DNA of 64,000 nucleotides from Beverwykella pulmonaria (GCA_001599595.1 BCHH01000004.1:1888051-1952050), one strand, 5' to 3'; positions 1-12,644 are shown, numbered from the stretch's first letter. Made by a program: numbers and translations. Notes: generated by a model not told the origin, from the letters alone.

Positions 1-40
1 TGTCAGGAGCAAGCTCTATACCACTCGACCAGCGCTACCT
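1..40 (-). other. tRNA-like 5' segment running off the window edge
   Basis: Read on the minus strand, this stretch starts near 40 and contains TGGTCGAGTGGT, close to the internal box A promoter of tRNA genes of the Leu/Ser class. The rest would lie outside the window. It could be the 5' half of a tRNA gene or of a tRNA-derived SINE. No anticodon arm or box B is visible, so neither can be claimed. Confidence 0.25.
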
Positions 41-419
41 AAAAAGGTGCAGTGAACCCAATAGGGTGAGGTGCGTATAGAATAACATATATACCGTGAC
101 ATACAAGAACTAGACTAGGATTCCCCTTACTTAGAATATGTTGTTAAGAAAATACTAGACAAGCACGTACAAAACAAGATCTCCTAATTTAAGGTTAAAT
201 AGAAAGGGTATAAAGAAGTTACGTAGGAGCTAGAGGTTAATCTTGTTAACAATTATTAATTTAAATTATAGAAGGAATCTATAGCCTACGTACAGAAACC
301 AAATGGGTTGCTAAGAAAAGGATGGAAAACGTTGCTTTCTAGCTCCTTACATAGCAGTTAAGGATAAGCTAGAGGAACAGAGACTAATGTAGGAAAGATA
401 GGAGAGTTGTTTAGGCAGT

Positions 420-1574
420 AGGTGCTTAACGCATCCACTAAAATTTTTGCAAATTGCACAAATACAGAGAGGAGGGAGCTTATGTTAAGGGCTGGGCCCT
501 GGTTATGTGGATCCTTTGGCTCGCCTTGGATCCTTCGTCTGAAGCCTTGGCAGGAACTTATAAACTCTGCCGGCCTCTGCCCTCCTTGTTCTTCTTCATG
601 CTTCCTTCTGTCGCTAGATAGGAATACAATGCTTATTATTTGAGCCTCTTCTATATCCTTACAATTCCCGTGTCTTTATAGCAGTATAGATCTTTGCGTT
701 ATCCTGCTGAAACAGATCTCCTTGCTAGTAATTGCGTAGAAGGCCTTTCTTTAAAGCTTTAATATAGCTCCAAGCTAAATATCCACAGCGTGGAGCGTTA
801 GGGTCCCTTTCCATAATTATAAGGGGGCTCCTCTGTACCCTCCCCCTCTTGTCAATCTAGATTAACGCCCACACTATTTGAGCAGCTAGTCTTGACGTAG
901 ATTTCTCATTAATTATCTTGTGCATCTATTTCTTATTAGGATAGCAGAAGGACTACTCTGTGCTAGCGCCAGATCCCTTCTAAACAGAGCACTTGTCACT
1001 AAATCTCATGGTCCTCCTACTCTAATCAAAGTAACGCCACTGCCTATCCTATGCGCGCCTCCTCTTTGCTGTAGCTAGATTAATCTTGGGCCTGCGCTTT
1101 GCTCTATAGTTGGTAAGGTTGAATTTCTTTAGCGTTCTATAGGCAGTTTTGGCGGATATCCTTCTAGTAAGAGAGGCCTCTTTAATTAATGGTTTGTACT
1201 CTATTTTTGGATATTTTCAAGCGATTTGAAACAAGACCCTCTCGTCACGGCGTGTAAGCGTAGAGGGCCGACCAGATTGAGGTCGTGACTGATTGCTGCC
1301 TGTTGCTGCATACCTGGCAATAGTACGGTTGATCGTGCGCCTGGTAGTGTTGAATTCCTCTGCCAGATCTGACGCCGCAACACCAGCCTCAGACTTCGAA
1401 ATAATCGACTCGCGCTGCTGTATCGTCAACTCGTCATGCCGACGACGATTTCCTGAAATTTCTGTACCAAACGACCTCATGGTTGTGATGTGAGAATTTT
1501 TTGAAGTTGGGGTGTTCCATTGTGGAGTACCTCGCTTATGCACTGCGGGACAACACTTTTGTCCAGTGGCTGTA
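420..1574 (-). mobile_element. Tc1/mariner transposon relic (decayed transposase)
   Basis: The minus strand opens with an intact 5' part of a Tc1-like transposase (ATG at about 1480; helix-turn-helix motifs ELTIQQRESIISK and TTRRTINRTI, down to about 1217). It then runs through stop codons while still spelling family motifs: a second HTH with RRISAKTAYRTLKK, a FSDKCSV block near 980-1003, and QQDNAKIYTA near 680-709, which carries a catalytic Asp. A weak PGPSP trace near 500 may be the remains of the last DDE motif. Just upstream, 1542-1574 carries a TIR-like sequence (CTGCGGGACAACACTTTTGT) ending at a TA dinucleotide. The many TAA/TAG stops and high AT content fit RIP. The opposite TIR was not found, so the 3' end is approximate. 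Non-functional. Confidence 0.75.
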
Positions 1575-1666
1575 TTCTTTCTTGGTAGTGGAAGGAGAGG
1601 AGAGGAGCTTTCATATATGTTATATCTCTCGAATGGACAGCCTCGAACCTGAATATAATTTAAGGA

Positions 1667-4298
1667 TCAGAACCCAGTTATCATCTCAGAAGCTTTCATC
1701 CCTCTTGCGTCTCTGGCACCCTCGTTCGATCCTACTTCCAACAGCCACTTATAGAATATACGACTGCCGTTCATTGCGGCAATGTGAAGTGGTGTCAGTC
1801 CCGAAGCAGTCGCATCATTTAAGCCGGCACCTTTCGCTAGAAGAAGTCTTCCCATCTCATGATCGCCCTTTTTTGCTGCAAGCATCATCGGAGTGAATCC
1901 ATTATTGAACCGAACCGTGCACGAGGCGCCGCCATCGAGGAGCGCCCTGACTGTTTCCAAGCTATCCGATATGATAGCTTGGTACAAAGGAGGGTCCAGG
2001 CCGGAGAACGTTAAGTTCGGATTCGCGTTATGGTCAATCAACATCCGGGTAGCTGAAGCATTGCCATATCTTGCCGCAAGGTCAAGTGGGGTGATAAGAC
2101 TCTGGCTAGGAACATTGGGGTCACTTCCTGCTTGTAACAAAGCCTCCAGTACGTCGTTGTTCCTATTCTCACCAATGGCGCAAAATATGGGGCCCCATCC
2201 GCCTGCATCCACGAGAGAGGGATTGGCCTGGAGAGCGAGTAGAAGGTTAGTCAATTCAAGCCCTTTCCTTGCAGCTGAACATAAAGGAGACCAGCCCATC
2301 TTGTGTGATGCATTGATATCGGCACCAGCTTCCCAGAGCTCTGCTACGGCGTCGATGTTTTGATTGTCTATCGCAAGTATCAAGGGACTCTGACCGTTCA
2401 TGTCGAAAGCATTGACGTCTGCCCTGGCGTCAATGAGAAGAGGGATCACTGTCCTCTGATCGGCAGCTGCTGCAACATGGAGTGCAGTCCAACCCCTTGA
2501 GTCGACCATGTTGACGTCTGTGGTCGAGAGAAGACTTTGACACTCCTCGGCATTTCCTTCGAGTGCTGCTCGATGCAACGGGAACCGCGCATAGTCCGCA
2601 GCGGCGTTCGGCTGAATACTCTTGTTAAAGGAATGGATTAGTTCCGTCGATGACTCTCCGCTCAAAAGCTGGTCTGACACTGGATTCTCGTGCAACAAAA
2701 GCCAGTCTCGCCACTCGGCTTTGTAAGTTTCTTCTGTTTCTCCGACGGCGAGAGTGAGACACACCCACGCTTCAAGCTCTTCCACTTTGGTGAAGCGAGC
2801 AACAAGGAGCCCAATCCGGGAAAAATGGCGCTTGGGAACAAGGGGTTCGTCAGCAAGCAGATACGCAGTACCCTCTCTAACAGCTTTCTGGAAGAACTCG
2901 ACACTCTCCGGACTTTCAGTCTGCGTCTGCTCGCTGATAAATCCGACGGTCATTGCTCCTTCAGCAAAATCACTTTCCAGCTGGAGGACAAGCCTGCCAG
3001 GCTTGCTAGGAACTATGGACTTGACTTTAGTCGTCAACCAGGACCGTTGCATACCGCGCGATTTCCAAACTCCGGGCTCAATGATCTTACAGTCAACCAG
3101 CCCATTGAAGATTGCAGGTGCCCAGCCGGGAAACGAAGCCCGGGGTGGCCCATGAAATAGAGCTAAGCGCAGTGCATGATACTTTTGGCACTGGTAAATC
3201 TTCTGCATGGCTTGGTGTATATCATAGTTTGTCTTCCACTCCACACCCAGCGTTGGAAACAGCGCTCGAGCATAGTCCAATCGATCCCACGCTTCGCGGT
3301 ATCCGCATCCGATGGCGAAATCTGGAAGAGAGACCCCAAGCTCGTCGTTTCGTTGGAGTCTATTAATAGTTTTGCACAGGCTGGGATATTTTCCTGGAGC
3401 ATCACCTGTGTATTCCTCGCCTGCCTCGATGAGAGCTAAGCTCTTCAGTTCTTGTGCTATGGCGTTGAAAGAGACATATCCACATTTGGTAGCGATTGTG
3501 GCTTTGGTTGCTAGCTTGATCTCTTGGTAGGTCCACATTCTCGTCATCCATGCTATAATCTGTTAGCGCTATGTAAAGCCTAAGCACCCTTCACTTACTT
3601 CCAAGGCAAGTCACAACAGCTACCTTCACTGGGTCGACTGAGTTCAACCGTAAGCACAGAGCGTCGAAAATCACGACCTGCTTCGCTTGACGATAAATGT
3701 CTGCCATGGCATTGATGAGAGTACCCTTGAGTTCCTCTTCAACGAATGTGAGTGCTCGTTTTCCACCTGGAATTGCTAGGCTATCCGTCCATACCCAGTT
3801 GATCCCAAGAGGTTCAATCTTATCAAATACCTGCTGCAACAAACTCTTATGCAAGCCCTGATTATCGTCATCAGCCCCGAGCCCTTGCGACCAGACATGC
3901 GATAGTGCCGCAAAGCCCTCCTTTGGATTGACACAAAATTTCCCACTTCTATTGACGCAAAGAGCACCGAGACACCCCACCGACCGCTCTATGTCCGCCA
4001 AAGTTGGCTTGACGAAATTCTCCAGGTCTGTTCGTCCAGCCTGGCTGTCTTGAACTTCGAATGAAATGAGCTTGTTGAGGGGAAGATTAGAGGGAAGGTC
4101 CAGGTCATTGAAGATTTCATCCAGCTCTTTCTCGGTCCAGTAGCACAGCTCATTCATCGACGTCAGCCATGCTATCCGTTCAGGTACCCCTTTGTTAAGA
4201 AGGTATTGTTTGATGGCGCGGTTATTTGGCTGCCTTCTTTCCTGTGGTTGGTAGCCTTGGAGGGCGTTTAAAAGGGCTGATAGGTCGTACGATGCCAT
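1667..4298 (-). CDS. HET domain-ankyrin repeat protein
   Basis: Two exons on the minus strand (4298-3599, 3552-1667) with a 46-nt intron (GTAAGT to ATAG) give 861 aa. Residues about 128-245 hold a heterokaryon-incompatibility (HET) domain: AALSHVWSQG, then NWVWTDSLAIPGGK, MADIYRQAKQVVIFD and, across the splice, RMWTYQE. Residues about 560-855 hold some eight or nine ankyrin repeats (GWTALHVAAAADQ, GLTPLHIAAMNG and others). HET domains trigger growth arrest or cell death in fungal non-self recognition, and ankyrin repeats usually act as the sensor or protein-binding part. The frame is open throughout, so it looks intact. No NACHT domain lies between the two parts. It sits between a mariner relic and a 3-beta-HSD relic, a typical plastic setting for such genes. 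The ligand is unknown. Confidence 0.85.
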
Positions 4299-5049
4299 TT
4301 TTATATTAGGAATAAAAGTATACCATCTAAATCTTAAGGATTATGGTTGAAAGTGAAGTCGTTGTGAGAGAAGGCACATAAAGCTTGCAGCTTTCATATA
4401 AGCGGAGAGTAGTTAGGTCCTAAAGTTCAGCTCATAACCCCGCTCTAACTTGAAACGTAATAGTTACATTTTAGTCAGTGCTAGACTTGTATGGTAGAGA
4501 AACAATGATTAGAATCTCTTCTCGAGAGAATATGTAGGCCTATCGTTTAATTTTGAACTTTATTTCGTACATTTCACTCAGAGAAGATGCTTTCGGTCTA
4601 CGTTGTCATTCCCCCAGAAGTAAAGCGCAGTATCACGAAAAGAATTGAAAAGAGTTCTGGCTTATATAAGAGAAGTAAATGATCTCAGATGGAGAGGCAC
4701 AAAAAGATACTTAATGCAAATGCAATCTTGATACAGGGGCTAGCTGATTCCCCCGAATTTGTTTTTCGGCATAATTAGATAGGTACTACGTATAAGCGGC
4801 GTACTTCTCTTACACGACCCTCCCATGAACAAGTGACTAGTACTATCGGTGTGTCTTTCTTACATGTCTTTAGTTTTCCATATACATTTTACCTGTGCGG
4901 TGGCTCTCGCGAGTCACTTGTTCATGAAAGGCCGTGTACCACTTATTATTGCAAATCTCGTTTAGAAATGCGTATGATTGGCCGATTGAAGCAATTTCTT
5001 TTTTAATCAAGACGTCTAGTTCATTTTGCAAGCCTCTAGCCACCCCTGA
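4299..5049. other. AT-rich intergenic stretch
   Basis: This is upstream DNA of the HET-ankyrin gene. It is AT-rich with no supportable coding region; short open frames here have no family motifs. The 3-beta-HSD relic becomes recognisable only after about 5120. Confidence 0.5.
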
Positions 5050-5640
5050 AACCATATTTTCGTCCGGTCATCCTGTAAGGCGCCCTGCTAGTGAGCTGAA
5101 GTACTATGGCACTGAATGGACGCGCAAGGAATCGGTTTGGAGATGGGAAGAATTTGGTCGATGTATATGTGTAGAGAGCTGCGCAATTGCGCATATCCTC
5201 GCTGCGAAGGCACTTGTCAAAGCCTCTGGAAATTCTTCATTGCCAGCGAACAAAACGGTGGAATGCGAATTGTTCTTTGTCACTAACAGCAAACCGATCC
5301 CGTTCTGGGAATTCTCGCGACTTGCAGCAAAGATGGCGGGTCGGCCGGGGCGAGATGAGGATATCAGATCGATCCTAAGATGGTTTATGATGACTATAGC
5401 GTTCCTGCTTGAGTGGGCGTATTGGATTTTTACGGCCCGTATGAATCGCCGGTACTGACAATTCATGCGGTTAGGATTATCACGATGGAGAGGACGTTTT
5501 TTATTGATAAGATTAAGGATTAAGGAGGGTTGGGGTACGAACCGCTGGTCACGACTGAGGAGGGGTGGAAGAGAGCTGCGGAGTGGTATTATAGCGTGAA
5601 TTGGGAAGATGCAAATAGAGCGAAGACGAAGGATGTCTGA
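5050..5640 (+). pseudogene. 3-beta-HSD / ERG26-like dehydrogenase, C-terminal relic
   Basis: The plus strand spells the C-terminal half of a sterol C4-decarboxylase-type 3-beta-hydroxysteroid dehydrogenase: CAIAHILAAKALVKA, ELFFVTNSKPIPFWEFSR and EWAYWIFTAR. After a frameshift near 5430-5445 the neighbouring frame continues with ITMERTFFIDKIKD, a TAA at 5521, and LGYEPLVTTEEGWKRAAEW, ending at TGA 5638-5640. Order and spacing match the family, but the Rossmann GxxGxxG half and the YxxxK active site are absent. It is a truncated, disrupted copy. A second, almost complete pseudogene of the same family lies at 30.4-31.5 kb on the other strand. The two are clearly diverged, so this is not a recent duplicate. 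Confidence 0.75.
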
Positions 5641-6317
5641 ATACTAATCACACGTGCAAAGCAAGCACTACATCTCGAAGTTTTGCATTCACGAGCTTTC
5701 CCGACCAACTCAAAGTTTCCTTATCTGGACCAAGATCTGTACTCTTTCTCTCTTATGGAATGGGCATGATTTGGGCGCTTTCTGCACTGTGCCTCAATAA
5801 TATCCTTCCTATACTAAGATTCGGCGTTAGTGTATAGAGGAGTTCGAAGATGATGGAGGCGTGGGCTTGTTTGTTTGCAGCGGTGATGTTTGTTGTAGAG
5901 GTAAGTGTTTTCGATTTCCGGCTTTTGCGTCGTCTTTGCATATAGGACTGGCTTCTAGGGACGGCGATGGTGGTGCAAGACCTCTGGTTGCTAGACGCAT
6001 GGAATGTTTTGAGTTGTACATGCCGCACCAGGAAACTTATTCAAACCATCAAGTAACGTGTCGAAGTGAGACCACACCAAGAAAGGAGGAGAGAAAGTTA
6101 GGATAAATAAAGTAAAAATTACGACACTGAGAACCTTTGGTAGCGGAGGCTAACAGATCATAGGCCACGAATTGCCCAACTTCAGAAAGAAGTATTGTTA
6201 TCAAACTAACAATTAGATTACGTAGCGGAACAGATATCTCCAGATAGTTCTCTCAGGAGGGCCTCCTAACAATGACACATCCCAATAGGACATGAGCGAG
6301 CGATGCAAAGGCATAGT
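5641..6317. other. Intergenic stretch between the 3-beta-HSD relic and the permease
   Basis: About 680 bases downstream of both neighbouring units. Short overlapping frames on both strands lack motifs and I see nothing supportable. Confidence 0.5.
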
Positions 6318-8243
6318 CTAAAAGACCCTGTGATAAAATCGCCTCCATGCGGGCCATGTTTCCATCTCGGCGCGTTCCGCGTTGATCAACTCCCAGTAAA
6401 GCTCCCTCCTGCCAGTGTCGACATCCATTTGGTGAGTCCTCAACCACGCTTTCCCTTTCCATAAGTATCCGCAGCCCCAGAATAAGATGACGACGGGGAG
6501 CGCAAGGTAGGCCTTGAAGAAGCCCTCGGCGGTGCCGAGGTTCTCGCCAAGAGGAGAGACGGCGGTGTAGAACTGGGTGATAATTAGGGCAAATTCGAAG
6601 TAGTTCAAGATGGAAGAATCATACCTGAGCGCAGAGCACCATGAAAATGATGGAAAGACCAAGCCATGAGCCATAAATGCCACCCACAGCTTTAAACGGA
6701 AGCTCGTCAATCGTGTGGCCATGGTAAGCCCAGGCCTTGCGGAACCGGATGTGAGCAAGGCAGATAGAACCCCAGGTGAAGAGAGCAGCGAGGCCGGATA
6801 AAGCCAGCAGCCAGTCAAAGACAACGGGACCTTGGGCGTCGAGGTTGACGTACGCAAGGGCGCCGAAAGCCAGGACAAAAACAACGGCCCAAAGTGGGCG
6901 CCCAGAGCGGTCAATATAAGTGAAAAATTTGGGAGCGTAACCCTGCTCTCCAAGGGCGACGAGTGTTCGCGATCCACCGTAGACACCGGAAACACCGATA
7001 GAAATGACCGAGACGAGAATAACAACGTTCATGAAGCTATCAAATCCTTTCAGACCAGCATCCTTTCCGACAATGACAAAGGGCGAAGCGGTGACATCAA
7101 TGTACCCAGAGCCAATAAGTCTCTTGTCGTCGGATCGGACTAGAAGGCCGACGAAGAACAGTCCGAGGACGTAGAACCTGATTACAAATCAGTGGCGGCT
7201 GGGGATAACAAATGACACACTGTGGCGTCAAAAAAAGAGGATGGCTTACAGGGTAATTCGCCAAAACACTTGTTTGATGGCCCCGGGAAGTGACTTGAGA
7301 GGGTTCTTTGTCTCAGCAGCGGCAAGACCGACAAGTTCGGTGCCCGAGAAGGCAAAGGCAGCCGTGACGAAGACTGAGCAAAAACCCTTGAAGCCGTTGC
7401 GGAATGCGCCGGGATCGTACCACAGACGGGCGCCCCAGTATTCGTCGTAAATTCCGTTAGACGGTCCGCCGCCAAGAACACAGACAAGAGCAATGATCAT
7501 GAAGATGACGGTTGCAGTGAGCTTTAGACACGAGGACCAAAATTCCTCTTCGGCGTATCCAAGAGTTCCAAAAACGTTGATGAAGATAATAAACAGCCAG
7601 AAAATAGTAATCCAAACACCGACATTTACACCCGCTTTCCAGTATTCGACCGTGATTCCAGCGACCGTAAGCTCCAGTGGTAAGACGATGGCCCATTGGA
7701 AAACGTAATTCCATCCCATGGCGAAGCCCCAGGAGGGGTCGATAAAGCGAGTTGAGTATGTGTAGAAACCGCCAGAGACGGGATACATGACAGCGAGTTC
7801 ACCGAGAGCGTAGACTACGAAGCTTGTTAGCGCCATGTACGAAGATCAAGAACGCCACATGGTAACCCTTACCAACGTTAAAAATCATAACTCCCATAAT
7901 GATGAAGTCGATGAGCAGGAAACCAGGGCCCTGTTGGATGTAAGTAAGTGATGATGTACATGCGACAATGATTACATACACCTTTGGAAAGAGCGCCCCC
8001 AGAGCCGACAAAGAAACCAGCACCGATAGAGCCTCCAATGGCAATCATGTGTAGATGGCGCGTCTTCATTGACTTGTCGAGGGGGACATTCTTGTCGCCG
8101 ACTGGACGACGCTGAAAAGACTTGAGATTGAGACCATTGCGGGTCATGAAGCCCTCGCTCTCGCGCCATTCAGCATCGCTGTAGATGGTAGGAGTTGCAG
8201 GATCAACGCCATTTTCGGCGGGAAGAACGGGTTTCTCGTCCAT
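6318..8243 (-). CDS. Amino-acid permease (APC superfamily, GAP1/AAP type)
   Basis: Five exons on the minus strand: 8243-7980, 7930-7873, 7814-7250, 7177-6625, 6572-6318. The four introns are 49, 58, 72 and 52 nt, all GT-AG, and the join gives 564 aa. It is a plasma-membrane proton symporter for amino acids with about 12 membrane spans. The first span carries the substrate-binding motif GGSIGAGFFVGSGGALSKGG, with its last glycines supplied across intron 1. Intron 2 joins IFNV to VYALGELAVMYPVSGG, the conserved second block. Later blocks include WGWNY-like GWNYVFQWAIVLPLEL, FSGTELVGLAAAETKNP and SGVYGGSRTLVALGEQG. The soluble N-terminus is about 60 residues and the C-terminal tail ends AWRRFYHRVF. 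The length is typical. The start is the first ATG; the frame upstream of it has no other. Substrate range cannot be read from sequence. Confidence 0.93.
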
Positions 8244-10610
8244 TGTAAGCAAAGTAACTCTGCGAGCCGGGAAACAGGAGGGATGAAGACCAGATCCCTG
8301 GGAAGACGGTGGCCTTTAAGGGCATCTCGAGATCAGCGGAGAGGACCAATTTATTCCCACATCCAGGACGGCGCGTCCGACAGGGCAGGTATCCAAGCCT
8401 CCCTTCATGGAGGGGTCCTGATCACTGAAGCACATGAGCACTGCCCTTGGCGGTGGTTGGGCGCATGCCCGTCAGATTGTGGGCGACATGCTGGTTGGCC
8501 ATTTGATAGAGGCGACAATGAATCTTGTCATCACAGCGGAGGTCCAAGCCTTGGTGACCAACGTTGTCTTTTGTTAGCGCCACGGCGGTTCTTGGACCTC
8601 CCTGAAGCGGTGTCGTCATGGCATTGGCAAAATCGCGGCGGAGACCTTGGCGTGCTTCGCAACGCCGACGGAGTGGAGAGACTGTGCACGACTGGCTGGA
8701 CAAGGTAGTTGGACGGAGATGGGTAGCAAAACAGGACTGGCGCCCTGATAGCAGAGAGGAAGGCAGCGCGGCGACAGCGCGGCGGCAGCGCGATACTCTT
8801 CCGCGCATCTTCGACGGAACTCTTGGCACTTCCGCCTCTTTCTAGAACTCGTACAGGCCTGGGCGGACGCCCTTGGCGGGCCTGCGGGGGTAGTAAGAAA
8901 AGGCTTAATAGAGGCAGAATCTTGTGAGCTGCCCGAACGGGTGGTTGGTGAGTTAGATGAATCTGATAATATTGGAAATGCCTTATCTGCAGCTCTTCGT
9001 GCCGCTCTTGGTTTTGAACAACTATTTTGTGGCGCTGAACGAGGTACCAAGGGGTGAATTTCCAAGCTGCCCAACAAGTGACAGTCCTCATGCCTCAAAT
9101 ATCGACCCTCCTATCACGCCTTGTTTTCCACAGACGTCGTTGCGCGTCTCTCTGTGTTACACCTGATGCCGAGAAGAAGTAAGCGCTCCCGCTCGATCTG
9201 AATGGATGCTCTTCGCCGATTACATCTGCGACGAGCAACGTACGTCGGGCCGATGTCTTGCCCTCCTGATTGCGGCGCAGCTTGGTCTTTATGAACCAAG
9301 ACTGCCTCTACCTCTACGAACTCAAGCTCGTTTATCGATCCGGCCGCCGATATAAAGCAAATTATATTTTTAGCGCACTCATCATCGTACTTTAGTATCC
9401 TTTTTTACTGTGTTAGATCATCGTCCGCATGGTTAATGTGAGATTCTCCTGAGCAGGCTTAGCGTAGTCTAGAGCGTAGCGACGGTACTAGGTCGTGGAT
9501 CTACTGTTAGCGGCCGCATAAAGTACGTAATTCACATCCCAGCTGGTAGCCTTGACTTCGGATGAGCTAACATCTGTATATTAATTTATAATGCTACGGA
9601 AATCACAGCGTGGATCTACAAATTTGTTCAATTCGTTCTCGCTTTCTTGCTTGATGTTGAAGATTTATGCGAGGGCTTACGAATTGCACCATTCGTAGCC
9701 CTCTCTATAGCGAGGAACGGTCTCTTGATTTGTAGTCTGCCCCAATGGTAGAAAATGTTACGGCGGATTTTTCAACGAACGTCGTCCCTTCCCTCTGCAC
9801 CTGAAGCATGGTACTCGCCTAGTGTTCCCCGCAATTTGTCATACTGCAGCGTTAAATTCCCATTGCCATCCCAATTACTCAAAAGTAACAAGGGCAGAGA
9901 CCGCCCAACATGACGTTGAACCGCGTCTAGCCGAACATGGTAAACTTTTAGGTTACAGCCTGTCAACTTCATGTATAGCAGCAATACCCTTCCGCCCCCC
10001 AAGAACCTCGGTACACGAAACAAATTTAACATGCTCTCATTCGTTTCAGCAAGCTTGTTCAGCAGCCCGCCTTGGCCAACTTGGGGCGTCTTGTTCTTAC
10101 CCTATTAGGGAGGAAAAAGGGCGCGAAGACATGGATTCCGGGCCTGAGAACTATTGAATATTTTTAATAATGGTTCTGTGTCAGAGGAAAGCTTTGGTAA
10201 TTTACTAGCATGGCGGTTGGAGACTTCGACTACTATGAGCATTGATAAGATGTCAAGTGAAATAAGAGAGTATTGAAGCATGCTGTAAATTTAAGTCTAG
10301 AACGCGAATTGCAGTTTTATAGTCTAAGAAATAGACGTGACTAAGAGCGACACGTCACTTTGAGGGCTGTGTTTGGGAGACCGACAAGAAAGGAATGTGA
10401 TCAACTAGAAGGTTATCGCGCGTAGTGAATGGAGCTAATAGAAAATCGGTCATGCTCATTCAAAATTTTTTATAGTAGTACAAGAAGTCATTTCGTTTGC
10501 TAGATACAAATTGAACAGCGGTTTTTGTTTGAAAAGTGGGGTATCATTTTCGGTACCTGAAGCATCGACTGAGATATTAGTTTGTGTCTTTGAGGTGGTG
10601 GTATGCCGAT
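8244..10610. other. Long intergenic region upstream of the permease
   Basis: About 2.4 kb between the permease start and the 3' end of the sugar transporter. Around 8.4-9.1 kb it is GC-richer with overlapping open frames on both strands; none shows a family motif, signal peptide or splice pattern I can support. From about 9.3 kb it turns AT-rich. It probably holds the permease promoter. Confidence 0.45.
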
Positions 10611-12644
10611 CTAAGCTTCGACGTTGAGAACTTGTCCACGGTCATCCATAGCAATCTTGACACGTTTGATTGATGCACTGCGCGGGTTCGGTGCCTCGAA
10701 AATCTCCTTGAGCTCTTCCAAAGTCTTGCCGGCTGTCTCTACGAAGAAGCTGTGAAATGCCGTTACCGATTGACTCGAAATTCCAAGCTGAAAAGGGAGA
10801 GGGGATGCTTACAAGTAGATGATGATAATCTCCACACAAATCCATATAATGAAGACCAGGTATAACTTCCATCCAATCTTCTCAATACCAACCGAGATAC
10901 CGTATGTGTTAACGACCATGGCGACGTTCAGGAACAGGAAGTTCAATCCGGAACCCTTCGCACGAGTCCGGTTCTCGAGAACTTCGACAGAGTACAGTGT
11001 TTGAAGCGGCGTCCATCCCCAAGCAAAGAAAATACCAAACAAATAGATAGCCACTATAGTACCGTACGCGAGGTTGTTGCCAGGATTCGCGTTGGCAGTG
11101 AAGGCAGTGAGTAGGACGTAAGAAATAAGACCACCGAAGAGACCGCCCATCAACATTTTGCGCCTTCCGAGACGATCAAGGAGCGTAGCGCCGTAGATAG
11201 CAGCTAACAGACTGAAAATGGGATTGATAGCGTTGATCAGGAGTTGTTTCTTGACGTCGGTGATACCGGCGTTCTTGATCATAGCTGGCATAAAGTACGA
11301 GACAACATTGTTACCGCTCCACTGGCCGAAGAACGCCATGCAGATCACGAGACCGATTCTATATCGCGCAGCCCTGGTATTTCCAAGCTCGCGGAACTCC
11401 CACCATGGATTGTCGTTGTGAGTAGCGCTATTTTTGGGGGTATAAGTTTTAGCGAGCATTCAAATGTTAGGAATCAAAGCAGAGGGATGTAGCTTACTAC
11501 AAACTAGTTAGCAGATGTTCATCATTTTTAGGAAGGGTACGAGCGCAAGAGTCTGAACCGCTCAAACATTGGACAGGTAGCAGACCCTGCGCGTTGTACT
11601 AAGACTCACTGACCGCAAAGTCTTCTGTAATTTCGTGAATTTGAAGTTGCACAACAGGAGCATTGACGTCGCCGTCTCCGTGGTACTTCGCCATGACAGC
11701 AATAGCTTCTTCGCGACGATCCTTTGCCATCAACCAACGCGGTGACTCTGGGAAGAACATGATGACACACATAACGACACCTGGCATACCACACTGCACA
11801 ATGGTGGGAATACGCCAAGCCCAGGAGGAGTCTTCCATGTGGAGATTGGTGCCGTACTGGAATCGTTAGATAGATACGAGCAACACAAACAAATATATAT
11901 AGACTTACAGTAGTCCAACTCGCAATTATGTTTCCAACCCACCAGAAGTTGTTATACATACCAGCCATGGTTCCGCGGTATGCAGGATGGGCAAGTTCGA
12001 CAGTGTATGCAGGGCCAGCAGCCGAGGCGATTGAAGCACCAAAACCAAGCAGGAACCGCCCCCCGATGAATTGACCCATGGTATGCGCACTAGCTTGTAC
12101 TGCAGTGCCTACCAGAACAAGTGCGCAACCAACGAAAATGCAAACACGACGTCCGTAGCCATCAGCGAGGAAGCCGCAGAATGGAAAAGCAGCGATTTGG
12201 CCTAGGTTGTAGATGATGAAAATGATGCCAGTAGACGAACCCGCTCCAGTGAGGTTGAAAGTGCTTTGGTATGATTTCATGGCGTTGATGGACCCCATGA
12301 GAGATGAATCAAAGCCGTTCATGGTCGAGACTAGGTAACCGATGGCCATGATACCGTATAGTTGGAACATGCTCTTGGAAAGCAGTTTTGGCTTCTGGGC
12401 CTCGAGCGCAGCAGCTGGTATTGGTCAGTTTCATACTCGTTGCAATTGTCAGAATTGTTGTTGATATGACATTACCCAAACAGAAAGTTCAAAGTCTTTC
12501 ACAAGGGGAGTTCATAAGAAACGTAAGAAACGTACCCAAGGCCACGGAGGCTACATTGGTCTCGATGACATTTCCGGACTTCTGCAGGCCATCTTCGACG
12601 ATGCTCGCCTGGTGGGTAGTACCGTACTCGTCTTTGGTGTCCAT
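10611..12644 (-). CDS. MFS sugar transporter, lactose permease (LAC12-like)
   Basis: Minus strand, exons 12644-12536, 12414-11909, 11856-11610, 11552-11498, 11427-10813 and 10749-10611, giving 556 aa. The first, second and last joins restore conserved text (for example [19 protein letters not shown] and [22 protein letters not shown]). The 55-nt mini-exon in the central loop is the least certain part, but it is the only arrangement I found that keeps phase. Sugar-porter signatures are present: [12 protein letters not shown] in span 1, [41 protein letters not shown] before the central loop, and [11 protein letters not shown] in the second half. The EITEDF and PWWEFREL region resembles lactose permeases. 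It is divergent from the GH2 beta-galactosidase across 925 bp, which points to lactose or galactoside uptake. Substrate is inferred from context. Confidence 0.85.

Noticed and set aside
8422..9098. Overlapping minus-strand frames of 135-186 codons
   Set aside because: GC-rich text in several frames, Arg/Pro/Ser-rich products, no motif, no splice pattern; probably chance.
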